From Corallococcus sp. AS-1-6 (GTDB taxonomy: Bacteria; Myxococcota; Myxococcia; Myxococcales; Myxococcaceae), in the NCBI RefSeq assembly GCF_020037015.1, contig NZ_JAIQDE010000043.1, positions 1 to 61,231 of the forward strand: 61,231 nt of DNA, written 5' to 3'. Each line of letters starts with the position of its first letter. The stretch's first letter is position 1. Position numbers and translations under genes: made by a program. The notes below the pieces were generated by a model, which was not told the DNA's origin, did not search any database, and saw only the letters and a list, made by a program, of their open reading frames with translations. Below, piece by piece: positions 37,609-46,994 of this stretch.

Positions 37609-38834
37609 GTGCGGGGCTCGACCCGAGGCTTCTGGCCCGTGCCCGGGAAGTGGTGGCGGACACCACCGGCTTCCGGGACGACGCCATTGCCCAGGAGGCG
37701 GTGGAGCGCGTGCTGCGCGCGGAGCTGGCCCGGGGGCGCGTGCCCACGGAGGTCCTGAGCGAGTTGCAGCAGTTGGGCTCGCCCCTGGCCTACACGCTGG
37801 TGCGCGCGGTCCTGGTGGGGGAGACGTACTTCTTCCGCCAGCCGGAGCACTTCCGCTACATCACGCAGGAGGGCATCCCGGCGGCGCTGCGCCATGGCGC
37901 CATGCACCTGCGCGGCTGGAGCGCCGGGTGCGCCACCGGCGAGGAGGCCTATTCGCTGGCCGCGTGCCTGCTGGCGTGCGCGCCCGCGGGGATGCCGGTG
38001 GAGGTGGTGGGCACGGACCTGCACGAGGCCAGCCTGGAGGCCGCGCGGCGCGGCACCTACGGCGCGTGGTCCCGGCGCGAGTCCGCCCCCGCGCTGCACC
38101 CCGTCTACGAGCTGCTCAACGGGCGGCAGGTGTCCATCCTCCCGGAGGTGCGCAAGGTGACGCGCTTCGCGCCGGCGAACCTGCTGGCGCCCCTGCCGGA
38201 GCGCTTCGGGCAGTTCGACTTCATCCTCTGCCGCAACGTGCTCACGTACTTCTCCCCGTCCGCGCGGGACGCGGCCATCGTCCACCTGGCGCGGGCGCTG
38301 GCGCCGGGGGGCCTGCTGTTCCTGGGCACGGTGGAGGTGGACCGCGCGCCGCCGGGGCTCACGCGCGAGGGGGCTCCGGAGCTGCAGGCCTTCCGCAAGC
38401 CCCGCCCGGAGGAGCGCCCCTTCGCGCAGTTGCCCGTGGCGCCGCCCGTGCCCGCGCCGCGCATGACGCCCGCGCCCCGGCGGCTGTCCGCGCCCACGCC
38501 GGTGTCGCCCACGCCGCCGTCCCCGCCGCCCTCGCCCGCGCGGATGCACCTGCAGGCGCTGGAGCGCATTGAAGAGGGCAACGTGGCCGGGGCGACGGCG
38601 GTGCTGGAGCTGCTCGTGAAGCAGGCGCCGGACTACCTGCCGGGCCTGCTGGAGCTGGCGCTGCTGCGCGAGCGCGCGGGGGCCCGGGACGCGGCCTTCC
38701 CGCTGATGCGCGCGCTGCGCACGCGGGCGGGGCAGTTGCCACCGGACGCGCTGGTGGATGGACCGGAGGCGCTGCCCGCGCGCTTCTATCTGGCGTCCGC
38801 TGACGCCTACCTGAATCTGGGGGCGCTGGAATGA
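37605..38834 (+). CDS. cheR: CheR chemoreceptor methyltransferase with C-terminal TPR-like region
   Basis: A 409-residue SAM-dependent glutamate methyltransferase. The N-terminal helical domain contains VGETYFFRQPEHF. The SAM site is GWSAGCATGEEAYSLA near residue 105, followed by VVGTDLHEASLEAAR and FDFILCRNVLTYFSP. After about residue 270 a Pro-rich linker leads to a helical repeat region (LQALERIEEGNVAGATAVLELLVKQ and LELALLRERAG) resembling TPRs, an arrangement known for CheR proteins of accessory systems. It overlaps both neighbours by four bases. Confidence 0.94.
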   Translation: MSAGLDPRLLARAREVVADTTGFRDDAIAQEAVERVLRAELARGRVPTEVLSELQQLGSPLAYTLVRAVLVGETYFFRQPEHFRYITQEGIPAALRHGAMHLRGWSAGCATGEEAYSLAACLLACAPAGMPVEVVGTDLHEASLEAARRGTYGAWSRRESAPALHPVYELLNGRQVSILPEVRKVTRFAPANLLAPLPERFGQFDFILCRNVLTYFSPSARDAAIVHLARALAPGGLLFLGTVEVDRAPPGLTREGAPELQAFRKPRPEERPFAQLPVAPPVPAPRMTPAPRRLSAPTPVSPTPPSPPPSPARMHLQALERIEEGNVAGATAVLELLVKQAPDYLPGLLELALLRERAGARDAAFPLMRALRTRAGQLPPDALVDGPEALPARFYLASADAYLNLGALE

Positions 38835-39376
38835 AGGCGACGCCGCTGGTGGTGGACGAGACCCTGGAGTCGGAGACGCGCGACCTGCTCGCGCGCCGGG
38901 CCGCGCGCCTGCGTGAGCAGGGCGAGTCGGCGGTGGAGGAGGCGGTCCATTGGATCGCCGAGTTCCCCCTGGGAGAGGAGCGCTACGCGCTGCCGCTGGA
39001 GTCGCTGCGCGCGGCGCTGCCCCTGCGCATGGTGACGCCGGTGCCGCTGTCCGCGCCCGCGGTGATTGGCGTGCTGCGCTTCCAGGGCCAGGTGCTGTCC
39101 GCGCTGAGCCTGGCGTCGCTGCTGGGCGGCCACGGGTGGCGGCAGGACCCGGCCGTGCTGCTGGTGGTGGACCGGGGCGACGGCGAGCTGTGCGCGCTCG
39201 ACTGCGAGGCCATTCCGCGTCCCACGACGCTGCCGCTCGCGTCCGTGGAGGCCGCGCGCGCCCGGGCGGAGGGCCCGGTGGTGGAGGTCTTCACCCACGA
39301 CCGGCAGCTCATCCACCTCATCGACCCGAAGCGCCTGTTCGGCCGGTCCGACGGGGGAGTGCGCCATGCCCGTTGA
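38831..39376 (+). CDS. cheW: CheW-like coupling protein
   Basis: A 181-residue scaffold linking receptor to CheA. An N-terminal helix with Arg-rich ARRAARLREQG, atypical for CheW, precedes the beta fold (about residues 45-170). There, IAEFPLGEERYALPLESLRAALP, VIGVLRFQGQVLSALSLASLLGG and LLVVDRGDGELCALDCEAI align with CheW subdomains. The ATG overlaps the cheR stop. Its 3' end overlaps cheA by 11 bases, so expression of the operon is tightly coupled. Confidence 0.9.
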   Translation: MKATPLVVDETLESETRDLLARRAARLREQGESAVEEAVHWIAEFPLGEERYALPLESLRAALPLRMVTPVPLSAPAVIGVLRFQGQVLSALSLASLLGGHGWRQDPAVLLVVDRGDGELCALDCEAIPRPTTLPLASVEAARARAEGPVVEVFTHDRQLIHLIDPKRLFGRSDGGVRHAR

Positions 39377-41525
39377 TCCGATGCTGCAACCGCTGGTGGC
39401 GGGCTTCGCCGTGGAGGCCCAGGAGGTCATCCAGAAGGTCACCATGGACCTGCTGGAGCTGGAGCGCGAGGGGCTGGAGAACGACGCGCTCGCCAGGATC
39501 TACACCCGGCTGGGCCGGCACCTGCACACGCTGAAGGGCAGCGCGTCCTCGCTGGGGCTCCAGGACCTGGGCGACATCGCCCACAAGCTGGAGGACGCGC
39601 TGGCGCCGCTCAAGGCGCACACGCAGAAGATGCCGCGCCCGGTGGTGGACGTGCTGCTGCACGGGCTGGACCTCTTCATGCTGCGCGCCCAGGCGCACGC
39701 GGACGGGCGCGGGGACGACCTGCCGAACCCCGCCGCCGCGCTGGCCCAACTGGTCGCCGCCGCGCCGCCGCCGGAGGAGGCCGCGGTGTTGCCGGGGGGC
39801 GCCTTCGCGCAGCCGCCGCCCGCCGCCCAGCCCGCGGTGGCCGGCGCGCCGGCGGAGCTGTCCGCCTCGCTGGAGCCCGCGGGGGAGTCCGCGGACGCCG
39901 GGTGGCGCGTGAGCGCGGGCCAGGTGACGTCGCTGATGCGCGAGGTGGAGCGCCTGCGCGAGGTGCGCCTGCGGGTGGAGGAGCGCAGCCGGGAGCTGGA
40001 GCGGGTGTCCGCGCTGCTCGCGAAGCAGGGCCTGCTGGCGGAGACCGCGGAGGCGCGCACGCTGCTGTCCGGCACGGGCCGCTCGCTGCGCACCGACGGC
40101 GAGGAGACGAGCGACATCGTGGACGCGCTGGAGGACGGCCTCAAGGCCATCACCACGCGCCCCACGCGCACCATCCTGGACCCGCTGCAGCGCATGGTGC
40201 GCGACCTGTCGCGCCAGTTGGGGAAGGAAGCGCGGCTGTCCGTGGTGGGCGCGGAGGTGTCGCTGGACCGGCGCCTGCTGGAGAAGCTCCAGGGCGCGCT
40301 GGTGCACATCCTGCGCAACGCCGTGGACCACGGCCTGGAGATGCCCGCCGAGCGCGAGAAGGCCGGCAAGCACCACGAGGGCGCGCTCACGCTGCGCGTG
40401 GAGCAGCAGGGCAACCTCCTGTACCTGGAGGCGAGCGACGACGGGCGCGGCATCGACCTTACGCAGGTGCGCAAGGTCGCGGAGAAGCGCGGGCTGGTCA
40501 CGGCGGAGGAGGCGGCGCGCCTCAACGACAACCAGGTGCGCGAGCTCATCTTCCGCGAGGGCTTCAGCACGCGCTCGGACGTGACGGACACCTCCGGGCG
40601 CGGCGTGGGCCTGGACGCGGTGCGCGCCACGGTGGAGTCGCTGCAGGGCCGCATCGAGGTGTCGAGCACGCGCGGGCAGGGCACGCGCTTCGTGCTGACC
40701 CTGCCGGTGGACCTGGGCAGCTCGCCGGTGCTGATGGTGCGCGCGCTGGAGCAGTTCGTGGGCCTGCCCATGCTGGCGGTGGAGTCCACGCAGCTCGCGC
40801 GCCCGGACATGCTGCGCGTGGGAAAGCGCCGCACGCACCTGGAACACCAGGGGCAGTTGCTGCCGGTGGTGGACCTGGGCGCGCGGCTGGGCCTGCGCGC
40901 GTCGTCTCCGCCCGCCGAGGGGCAGCCGCTGCTCATCGTGCAGAGCGGCGGCAAGCGCGTGGCGCTGGGCGTGGACGCGGTGGTGGGGGACCGGGACCTG
41001 GTCATCCGCCCGCTGCCTTCGGAGGTGCGCGAGGTCGCGGCCTGGCAGGGCGCGGCGACGCTCAGCCGGGGTGAGCTGCTGCTCATCCTCCGGCCGGACT
41101 GGGTGGTGTCGGATTCGGAGAAGGTGACGGTGTCCGCGGGGAGCCGGCGGGCGCTGGTGGTGGATGACTCGCTCACCGCGCGCGCGCTGCACCGGGCGAT
41201 GCTGGAGGCGGGCGGCTTCCAGGTGCACCTGGCGGCCAGCGGGGCGCGGGCGCTGGAGCGGCTGCAGGCGGACACCTACGACGTCGTCATCTGCGACTTG
41301 GACATGGAAGAGATGGACGGCATCGAGCTCATTGCCCGGCTGCGCGAGCGCAAGGACACGCGCACGCTGCCCGTCATCCTGGTCTCCGCGCACGACAGCG
41401 CGGTGGCGCGCGAGCGGGGCCTGTCGTCCGGTGCGGACGGCTTCCTCAGCAAGCGCGAGTGCGCCGCGGGCCGCCTGCTGGCGGAGGTGCTGGACGTGAT
41501 GAGCCGCAGGGGGAGCCGCGCTTGA
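39366..41525 (+). CDS. cheA: CheA-type hybrid histidine kinase (Hpt-HATPase-CheW-REC)
   Basis: A 719-residue kinase. The Hpt domain carries His54 in HLHTLKGSASSLG. A Pro/Ala linker takes the place of a P2 domain. Residues about 185-260 are a helical dimerisation region. The ATPase has the N box HILRNAVDHGLE, G1 DDGRGID and G2 GRGVGLDAV. The CheW regulatory domain follows (about 455-590), and the C-terminal receiver (about 597-715) has LVVDDSLTAR, VVICDLDMEEMDG and FLSKRE. This organisation resembles FrzE of the myxobacterial Frz system. The stop overlaps a TTG that starts cheB. Confidence 0.95.
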   Translation: MPVDPMLQPLVAGFAVEAQEVIQKVTMDLLELEREGLENDALARIYTRLGRHLHTLKGSASSLGLQDLGDIAHKLEDALAPLKAHTQKMPRPVVDVLLHGLDLFMLRAQAHADGRGDDLPNPAAALAQLVAAAPPPEEAAVLPGGAFAQPPPAAQPAVAGAPAELSASLEPAGESADAGWRVSAGQVTSLMREVERLREVRLRVEERSRELERVSALLAKQGLLAETAEARTLLSGTGRSLRTDGEETSDIVDALEDGLKAITTRPTRTILDPLQRMVRDLSRQLGKEARLSVVGAEVSLDRRLLEKLQGALVHILRNAVDHGLEMPAEREKAGKHHEGALTLRVEQQGNLLYLEASDDGRGIDLTQVRKVAEKRGLVTAEEAARLNDNQVRELIFREGFSTRSDVTDTSGRGVGLDAVRATVESLQGRIEVSSTRGQGTRFVLTLPVDLGSSPVLMVRALEQFVGLPMLAVESTQLARPDMLRVGKRRTHLEHQGQLLPVVDLGARLGLRASSPPAEGQPLLIVQSGGKRVALGVDAVVGDRDLVIRPLPSEVREVAAWQGAATLSRGELLLILRPDWVVSDSEKVTVSAGSRRALVVDDSLTARALHRAMLEAGGFQVHLAASGARALERLQADTYDVVICDLDMEEMDGIELIARLRERKDTRTLPVILVSAHDSAVARERGLSSGADGFLSKRECAAGRLLAEVLDVMSRRGSRA

Positions 41526-42589
41526 GCTCCAAGAAGCCCATTCGCGTGCTCGTGGTGGATGACTCGCCCACCATGGCCAACACCCTCACCGCGCTCCTCA
41601 CGGAGGAGCCGCGCATTGAGGTGGTGGGCCGGGCGGGGGACGGCAACCGCGCCGTGCAGTTGGCGCGCCTGTTGCGGCCGGACGTCATCACCATGGACCT
41701 GCTGTTGCCCGGCCTGGACGGCCCGGCGGCCATCGCGCACATCATGTCGCAGGCGCCCGCGCGCATCCTGGTGGTGAGCGCCGTGGCGGAGCAGCGCGGC
41801 GTGGACCTGGGCTTCCAGGCGATGAGCGCCGGGGCGCTGGAGCTCATCGGCAAGCCCAACGTCACCAACGCGGAGGAGCTGCGCCGCTGGGGCCGGGAGC
41901 TGGCCCACTCCGTGTGCCTGATGGCGGAGGTGCCGGTCATCTCCCGCCGTCCGCGCGCCGTGGCGCCGCCGCCGGTGCCCAGCGGGACGCGGGTGGACGT
42001 GTTCGGCCTGGTCGCCTCCACCGGCGGGCCTCCCGCGCTGGCGGAGGTGCTGTCCAAGCTGCCCCGCGACCTGCCGGTGCCCATGCTCGTCGCGCAGCAC
42101 ATCACCGTGGGCTTCACCCAGGGCATGGTGCGCTGGCTGTCCCAGGTGTGCGAGCTCCAGGTGGGCGTGGCGCGCGACGGCGAGCGGCTGGAGCCGGGCC
42201 GCGTGTACTTCCCGCTGGATGGCCACGACCTGCTGGTGGACAGCGTGGGCCTGGCGCGCCTGCAGCGCAGCCAGGGGGGCCCGTGTCCCAACGGGGACGT
42301 GCTCCTCAACTCGCTGGCCATGGCGTACGGCCGGCGCAGCGGCGGCGGCGTGCTCACCGGCATGGGCGAGGACGGCGCGCGGGGCCTGCTGGCCATCCGT
42401 CAGGCCGGGGGCGTCACCCTGGCCCAGGACGAGGCGTCCAGCGTCGTCTACGGCATGCCCCGCGCCGCCGTGGAGCTGAAGGCCACCGACGGGGGCACGC
42501 CCCTGGCGCTGGTGGCGGACCTCATCCTGCAGAGCTGCCAGCGCCCGTCATTCCGTCCCGCCCGCGGCCCGGAGGGGGGGGCCCGGTGA
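41522..42589 (+). CDS. cheB: CheB chemoreceptor methylesterase/response regulator
   Basis: A 355-residue enzyme that removes receptor methyl groups. The chosen start is TTG overlapping the cheA stop (TTGA), with AGGGGGAG upstream. An upstream GTG lies deep in cheA. The receiver (about 7-120) has [14 protein letters not shown] and [13 protein letters not shown]. The esterase domain shows the Ser in VASTGGP, the His in [13 protein letters not shown], and the Asp in [11 protein letters not shown], completing the triad. Together with cheR it gives the cluster a full adaptation module. Confidence 0.95.
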   Translation: MSSKKPIRVLVVDDSPTMANTLTALLTEEPRIEVVGRAGDGNRAVQLARLLRPDVITMDLLLPGLDGPAAIAHIMSQAPARILVVSAVAEQRGVDLGFQAMSAGALELIGKPNVTNAEELRRWGRELAHSVCLMAEVPVISRRPRAVAPPPVPSGTRVDVFGLVASTGGPPALAEVLSKLPRDLPVPMLVAQHITVGFTQGMVRWLSQVCELQVGVARDGERLEPGRVYFPLDGHDLLVDSVGLARLQRSQGGPCPNGDVLLNSLAMAYGRRSGGGVLTGMGEDGARGLLAIRQAGGVTLAQDEASSVVYGMPRAAVELKATDGGTPLALVADLILQSCQRPSFRPARGPEGGAR

Positions 42590-42632
42590 GCCGTTTCCCA
42601 GCAACACACCGCCGTCGCCCGGGAGTGTTCCC

Positions 42633-44252
42633 TTGAAGCCCTCCGCCGCGCTCCCTGTCTCCTTCCTGCGCGGGCTCGGGCTCGCGCCGAAGTTCGTGCT
42701 CGTCACGGCGGTCATCAGCGCCTCCGTGGCCCTGCTGCTCACCCTCATCGCCACCCGCCAGTTGGAGTCCAACCTGGAGGAGCGCCACGCCAGCGAGGGC
42801 GAGGCCGTGGCGCTGAGCCTGGCCATCGCGGCGGAGCAGGGCGTGTCCGCGGGCATGGGCTCGCTCCAGCCGCTCCTGGAGACGTTCCGCGAGCGCGAGG
42901 ACCTGGCCTACATCTTCATCCAGGACCCCACGGGCTTCGTGCTGGTGCACTCGTTCCAGGGCGGCTTCCCGGAGAACCTGAAGGCCGCGCTCGACGCGCA
43001 GCCCGGCGTGGGCCAGGGCCGCACCCGCGTGGTGCCGGAGGTGCGCATCCTGCGCGGCGGCAAGACGCTGCGCGCGCTGGACGTCGCGGCGGCCGTGGCG
43101 GAGAAGGGGCGGCTGGGCACCGTGCACGTGGGCATGGCGCGCGAGTTCATCGACGCGAGGGTGGACTCGCTGCGCTGGGAAATGCTGGGGTTCGCGCTGC
43201 TGCTGGTGACGGGCGGCGTGGTGCTGGCGGCGCTGTTCGGCCGGAGCATCGTGCGGCCGCTGGCGGAGCTCACGTCCGTGGCGGGCCACATCGTGTCGTC
43301 CGGCGACCTCACCCGCCCCATCCAGGCGCGCGGCAACGACGAGGTGGGGCGGCTGTCCAACTCCTTCTCGCAGATGGTGGGCAAGCTGCGCGAGGTGACG
43401 GTCAACCTCCAGCACGCCGCCACCGCGCTCACCCAGTCCACGGACCACCTCAACGCGTCCTCCACCGAGCAGGCGCAGACCATCTCCCGCCAGGCCGCCG
43501 CGCTCCAGGAGACGCAGGTGACGGCGCAGGAGATAAAGCAGACGTCCACGCTGGCCGCGCAGAAGGCGGAGAGCGTGCTCAGCGTCGCCGAGCGCGCGGA
43601 CGCCCTGGCCAGGGCGGGCGAGGCCTCCATCGAGCAGACGATGGCGGGCCTCAACGACATCCGCGCGCAGGTGGGTGAAATCGCGGAGAAGATTTTGGAG
43701 CTGGGCGAGCGCACGCGCCAGATTGGCGGCATCACCCAGACGGTGAAGGACCTGGCGGACCAGTCCAACATGCTCGCGCTCAACGCGGCCATCGAGGCGG
43801 TGCGCTCCGGTGAGCACGGCAAGGGCTTCAGCGTGGTGGCGCGCGAGATCCGGGCGCTGGCGGACCAGTCCATCCAGGCGACCACGCGGGTGCGGGAGTT
43901 GCTGGACGACATCGCCAACTCCGTCACCGCCGCGGTGCGCATCACCGAGCGCGGCGCGGAGCGGATGGAGGCGGGCCTGGCCCAGGTGCGCGACAGCGGG
44001 CAGAACCTGCGCGAGCTGTCCTCCATCGTCCAGGACAACGCCGCCGCCGTCCGGCAGATCGCCGCCGCGGTGAACCAGCAGAACGTGGGCATCAATCAAA
44101 TCACCCTGGCGGTGAATGACCTGTCCAGGATGATGGACGACACCGTGGCCCGCATCGGGTCCACGGGCGAGGCGGCCACCACGCTTCAAATCATCTCCGA
44201 GCAGCTCTCCAGCGCCGTGGGCGCGTACAAGGTCGAGTCCAAGCCGGAGTAG
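42633..44252 (+). CDS. methyl-accepting chemotaxis protein (transmembrane chemoreceptor)
   Basis: A 539-residue receptor from TTG with GGGAG upstream. TM1 is at about 14-35 ([17 protein letters not shown]), a periplasmic sensor of about 135 residues follows, and TM2 is at about 175-195. A HAMP domain (about 197-250; [19 protein letters not shown]) leads to the long signalling coiled coil. Its hairpin tip is near residue 380 ([18 protein letters not shown]). The sensor ([30 protein letters not shown]) looks like a small single-Cache/PAS-like ligand domain, and the ligand is unknown. It is the only receptor in the cluster and its last gene, followed by a hairpin. Confidence 0.93.
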   Translation: MKPSAALPVSFLRGLGLAPKFVLVTAVISASVALLLTLIATRQLESNLEERHASEGEAVALSLAIAAEQGVSAGMGSLQPLLETFREREDLAYIFIQDPTGFVLVHSFQGGFPENLKAALDAQPGVGQGRTRVVPEVRILRGGKTLRALDVAAAVAEKGRLGTVHVGMAREFIDARVDSLRWEMLGFALLLVTGGVVLAALFGRSIVRPLAELTSVAGHIVSSGDLTRPIQARGNDEVGRLSNSFSQMVGKLREVTVNLQHAATALTQSTDHLNASSTEQAQTISRQAAALQETQVTAQEIKQTSTLAAQKAESVLSVAERADALARAGEASIEQTMAGLNDIRAQVGEIAEKILELGERTRQIGGITQTVKDLADQSNMLALNAAIEAVRSGEHGKGFSVVAREIRALADQSIQATTRVRELLDDIANSVTAAVRITERGAERMEAGLAQVRDSGQNLRELSSIVQDNAAAVRQIAAAVNQQNVGINQITLAVNDLSRMMDDTVARIGSTGEAATTLQIISEQLSSAVGAYKVESKPE

Positions 44253-44259
44253 AAACACG

Positions 44260-44296
44260 AAGGCCCCGAGTCCCCATGAAGGGGGCCCGGGGCCTC
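44260..44296. terminator. hairpin ending the chemosensory operon, shared with clpA
   Basis: AGGCCCCGAGTCCCC (44261-44275) and GGGGGCCCGGGGCCT (44281-44295) pair with one wobble and one mismatch around ATGAA. The hairpin lies eight bases after the receptor stop and 26 bases past the clpA stop on the other strand. Confidence 0.7.
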
Positions 44297-44321
44297 GGGT
44301 GCTTCAAGCCTCAGCCGTGCT

Positions 44322-46604
44322 TCAAGCCGGCACGGCCTCGGTGGCCTCCGCCTGGAGCTTCACGGCGTCGTCCACGACGTCGAAGCGGGCCACGCCCCCG
44401 CTCTTGAGGGAGCCGAACAGCAGTGCCTCCGCGAGCGGCTTCTTGAGGGTGTTGTCCACGAGCCGCGCCATGGGGCGCGCGCCGAAGGCCGGGTCGTACC
44501 CGTGCTCCGCCAGCCATGCGCGGGCGGCGGGCGTGAGCTCCAGCTTGACCTTCTTCTCGTCGAGCACCTTCTGGAGCAGGCGCACCTCCTTGTCCACGAC
44601 CTTGAGGATGACCTCGGGGGGCAGGCCGGAGAAGAGGATCCACCCGTCCAGCCGGTTGCGGAACTCCGGCGTGAAGGTGCGCTCGATGGCCTTCTTCGCC
44701 CGCGAGCCGTCCACCACCACGCTGGGGTCACCGAAGCCCATGGCCTTGGTGCTCATCTCCTGCGCACCCGCGTTGGTGGTCAGGATGAGGATGATGTTGC
44801 GGAAGTCCGCCTTGCGGCCGTTGTTGTCCGTGAGCGTCGCGTGGTCCATCACCTGGAGCAGGATGTTGAAGAGGTCCGGGTGGGCCTTCTCGATTTCATC
44901 CAGCACCAGCACCGCGTACGGGTGCTTGCGCACGGCGTCCGTGAGCAGGCCGCCCTGGTCGAAGCCCACGTAGCCCGGAGGCGCGCCGATGAGCCGGCTC
45001 ACCGTGTGCTTCTCCGAGTACTCGCTCATGTCGAAGCGCAGGAACTCCACGCCCAGGCTCTGCGCCAACTGCTTCGCCAGCTCCGTCTTGCCCACGCCCG
45101 TGGGGCCGGAGAAGAGGAAGCTGCCAATGGGCTTCTCCGGCGCGCGCAGGCCGGAGCGCGACAGCTTGATGGCGCCCACCATCTCTTCAATGGCCTTGTC
45201 CTGCCCGTAGATGACGCCCTTGAGCTCCTTGTCCAGGTTCTGGATCTGGACGCCCTCGCTCGCGGACACGCTCTTGGCCGGAATCTTGGCCATCTTGGAG
45301 ACGACCTGCTCCACGTCGTGCGCGCTGACGACGCCCGTGCGCACGCCCTCCGGCTTGAGCCGCTCGGCCGCGCCGGCCTCGTCGATGACGTCGATGGCCT
45401 TGTCCGGCAGGAACCGGTCGTTGATGTGCTTGGCCGCCAGCTCCGCCGCCGCCTGGAGCGCGCCCTCGCCGTACTTCACGTGGTGGTGCTCCTCGTAGCG
45501 GCTGCGCAGGCCCTCCAGCACCTTGACGGTGTCCTCCACGCTGGGCTCGTCCACCTCAATCTTCTGGAAGCGGCGGGACAGCGCGCGGTCGCGCTCGAAC
45601 GACGCCTTGAACTCCTGGAACGTCGTGGAGCCAATGCAGCGCAGCCGGCCCGACGCCAGCGCGGGCTTGAGCAGGTTGGACGCGTCCATGGACCCGCCGC
45701 TCGTGGCCCCGGCGCCGACGATGGTGTGGATTTCGTCGATGAAGAGGATGGCGTCCGGCAGCTCCTGGAGCGCCTTGAGCACGCCCTTGAGGCGCTCCTC
45801 GAACTGGCCGCGGAACTTGGTGCCCGCGAGCAGCGCGCCCATGTCCAGCGAGTAGACGACCGCGTTCTTCAGCGCCTCGGGCACGCGGCCCTCGGTGATG
45901 TGGAGCGCCAGGCCCTCCGCGATGGCCGTCTTGCCCACGCCGGCCTCACCCACGTAGAGCGGGTTGTTCTTGCGGCGGCGGCAGAGCACCTGGATGGTGC
46001 GCTCCAGCTCCTTGTCGCGGCCGATGAGCGGGTCGATGCGGCCCGCCTTGGCCTCGGTGTTGAGCTGGATGGCGTACGCCTCCAGCGGGCTCTTCTTCTG
46101 GGACTCGCCGTCCTCGTCGTCCCCGGCGGGCGTGGCGCGCGGCTCGCCCTCGGACTCGCCGTCCTTGGTGGTGCCGTGGGAGATGAAGTTGAGCAGGTCC
46201 AGGCGCGTGACGCCCTCCTGCTGCAACAGGTAGAGCGCGTGGCTCTCCTCTTCACGGAACATGGCGACCAGCACGTCGCCCCCGTCGATGTACTTCTGCT
46301 CCGCGGACAGCGCGTGCATGGCGGCGCGGTGGAGCACGCGCTCCACGCCGATGGTCTGCTGCGGCTCGGCGTCCACGTCGTCGGGCAGGCGCTCGACCGT
46401 CTCCTCCAGGAAGGAGGTCAGGTTCTCCTGCAGGCGCTTGACGTTCGCGCCGCAGCCCTTGAGCACCTCGCGGGTGCGCGACTCACGGGTGAGGGCCAGG
46501 AGCAGGTGCTCCAGGGTCAGGTACTCGTGACGCATCTTCCGCGCCTCGTCGAGCGCGGTGCGGAAGCTGGCCTGCAATTCTTTGGCAATCGATGGTCCCG
46601 CCAC
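44322..46604 (-). CDS. clpA: ATP-dependent Clp protease ATP-binding subunit ClpA
   Basis: A 760-residue AAA+ unfoldase that feeds substrates to ClpP. It starts at GTG, three bases after the clpS stop. A Clp-N repeat domain (1-150) precedes D1 with GEAGVGKTA near residue 220 and DEIHTIVGAG, and D2 with GPTGVGKTELAK near residue 500 and VLVLDEIEKAHPD. The acidic/Ser linker after the N domain (ESEGEPRATPAGDDEDGES) is longer than usual. Length and neighbouring clpS identify ClpA rather than ClpB or ClpC. Confidence 0.96.
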   Translation of the reverse strand: MAGPSIAKELQASFRTALDEARKMRHEYLTLEHLLLALTRESRTREVLKGCGANVKRLQENLTSFLEETVERLPDDVDAEPQQTIGVERVLHRAAMHALSAEQKYIDGGDVLVAMFREEESHALYLLQQEGVTRLDLLNFISHGTTKDGESEGEPRATPAGDDEDGESQKKSPLEAYAIQLNTEAKAGRIDPLIGRDKELERTIQVLCRRRKNNPLYVGEAGVGKTAIAEGLALHITEGRVPEALKNAVVYSLDMGALLAGTKFRGQFEERLKGVLKALQELPDAILFIDEIHTIVGAGATSGGSMDASNLLKPALASGRLRCIGSTTFQEFKASFERDRALSRRFQKIEVDEPSVEDTVKVLEGLRSRYEEHHHVKYGEGALQAAAELAAKHINDRFLPDKAIDVIDEAGAAERLKPEGVRTGVVSAHDVEQVVSKMAKIPAKSVSASEGVQIQNLDKELKGVIYGQDKAIEEMVGAIKLSRSGLRAPEKPIGSFLFSGPTGVGKTELAKQLAQSLGVEFLRFDMSEYSEKHTVSRLIGAPPGYVGFDQGGLLTDAVRKHPYAVLVLDEIEKAHPDLFNILLQVMDHATLTDNNGRKADFRNIILILTTNAGAQEMSTKAMGFGDPSVVVDGSRAKKAIERTFTPEFRNRLDGWILFSGLPPEVILKVVDKEVRLLQKVLDEKKVKLELTPAARAWLAEHGYDPAFGARPMARLVDNTLKKPLAEALLFGSLKSGGVARFDVVDDAVKLQAEATEAVPA

Positions 46605-46607
46605 GGT

Positions 46608-46934
46608 TCAGCCTTCCTCGGGTTCCATGGACAGCCGCAGGGGGAACCCGTTGTCCCTCGCCGCGGCCTCCACTGTCTTGAGCTTCGTCTCGGCGACGTC
46701 GTAGGTATAAACGCCCGCCACACCGATGCCGTTGTAATGAACGTGCATCATGATCTGCACGGCATCCGTCTCCGACTTGTGGAAGATCTCCTTGAGCACG
46801 GCCACGACGAACTCACGCGTGGTGTAGTTGTCGTTGTGCAGGAGGACCTTGTAGAGCGTCGGCCTCTTCAGCTTCTGCTTGGGGACGGCCTCCGTGACGA
46901 CCTGGCCGTCATCGTGTTGGTGCTTCTGAGCCAT
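46608..46934 (-). CDS. clpS: ClpS, N-end-rule adaptor of ClpAP
   Basis: A 108-residue adaptor that binds N-degron substrates and delivers them to ClpA. A flexible N-terminus (about 25 residues) precedes the core. YKVLLHNDNYTTREFVVAVL holds the conserved Asn-Asp, and MMHVHYNGIGVAGVYTYDVAETK the His of the N-degron pocket. It sits directly upstream of clpA in the usual order. Confidence 0.96.
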   Translation of the reverse strand: MAQKHQHDDGQVVTEAVPKQKLKRPTLYKVLLHNDNYTTREFVVAVLKEIFHKSETDAVQIMMHVHYNGIGVAGVYTYDVAETKLKTVEAAARDNGFPLRLSMEPEEG

Positions 46935-46994
46935 GGGCTTGCGGACTCCCTTGCCTTCGCTTCGCGAACCATTGGCGGGCCTGCTTGAAACCGC

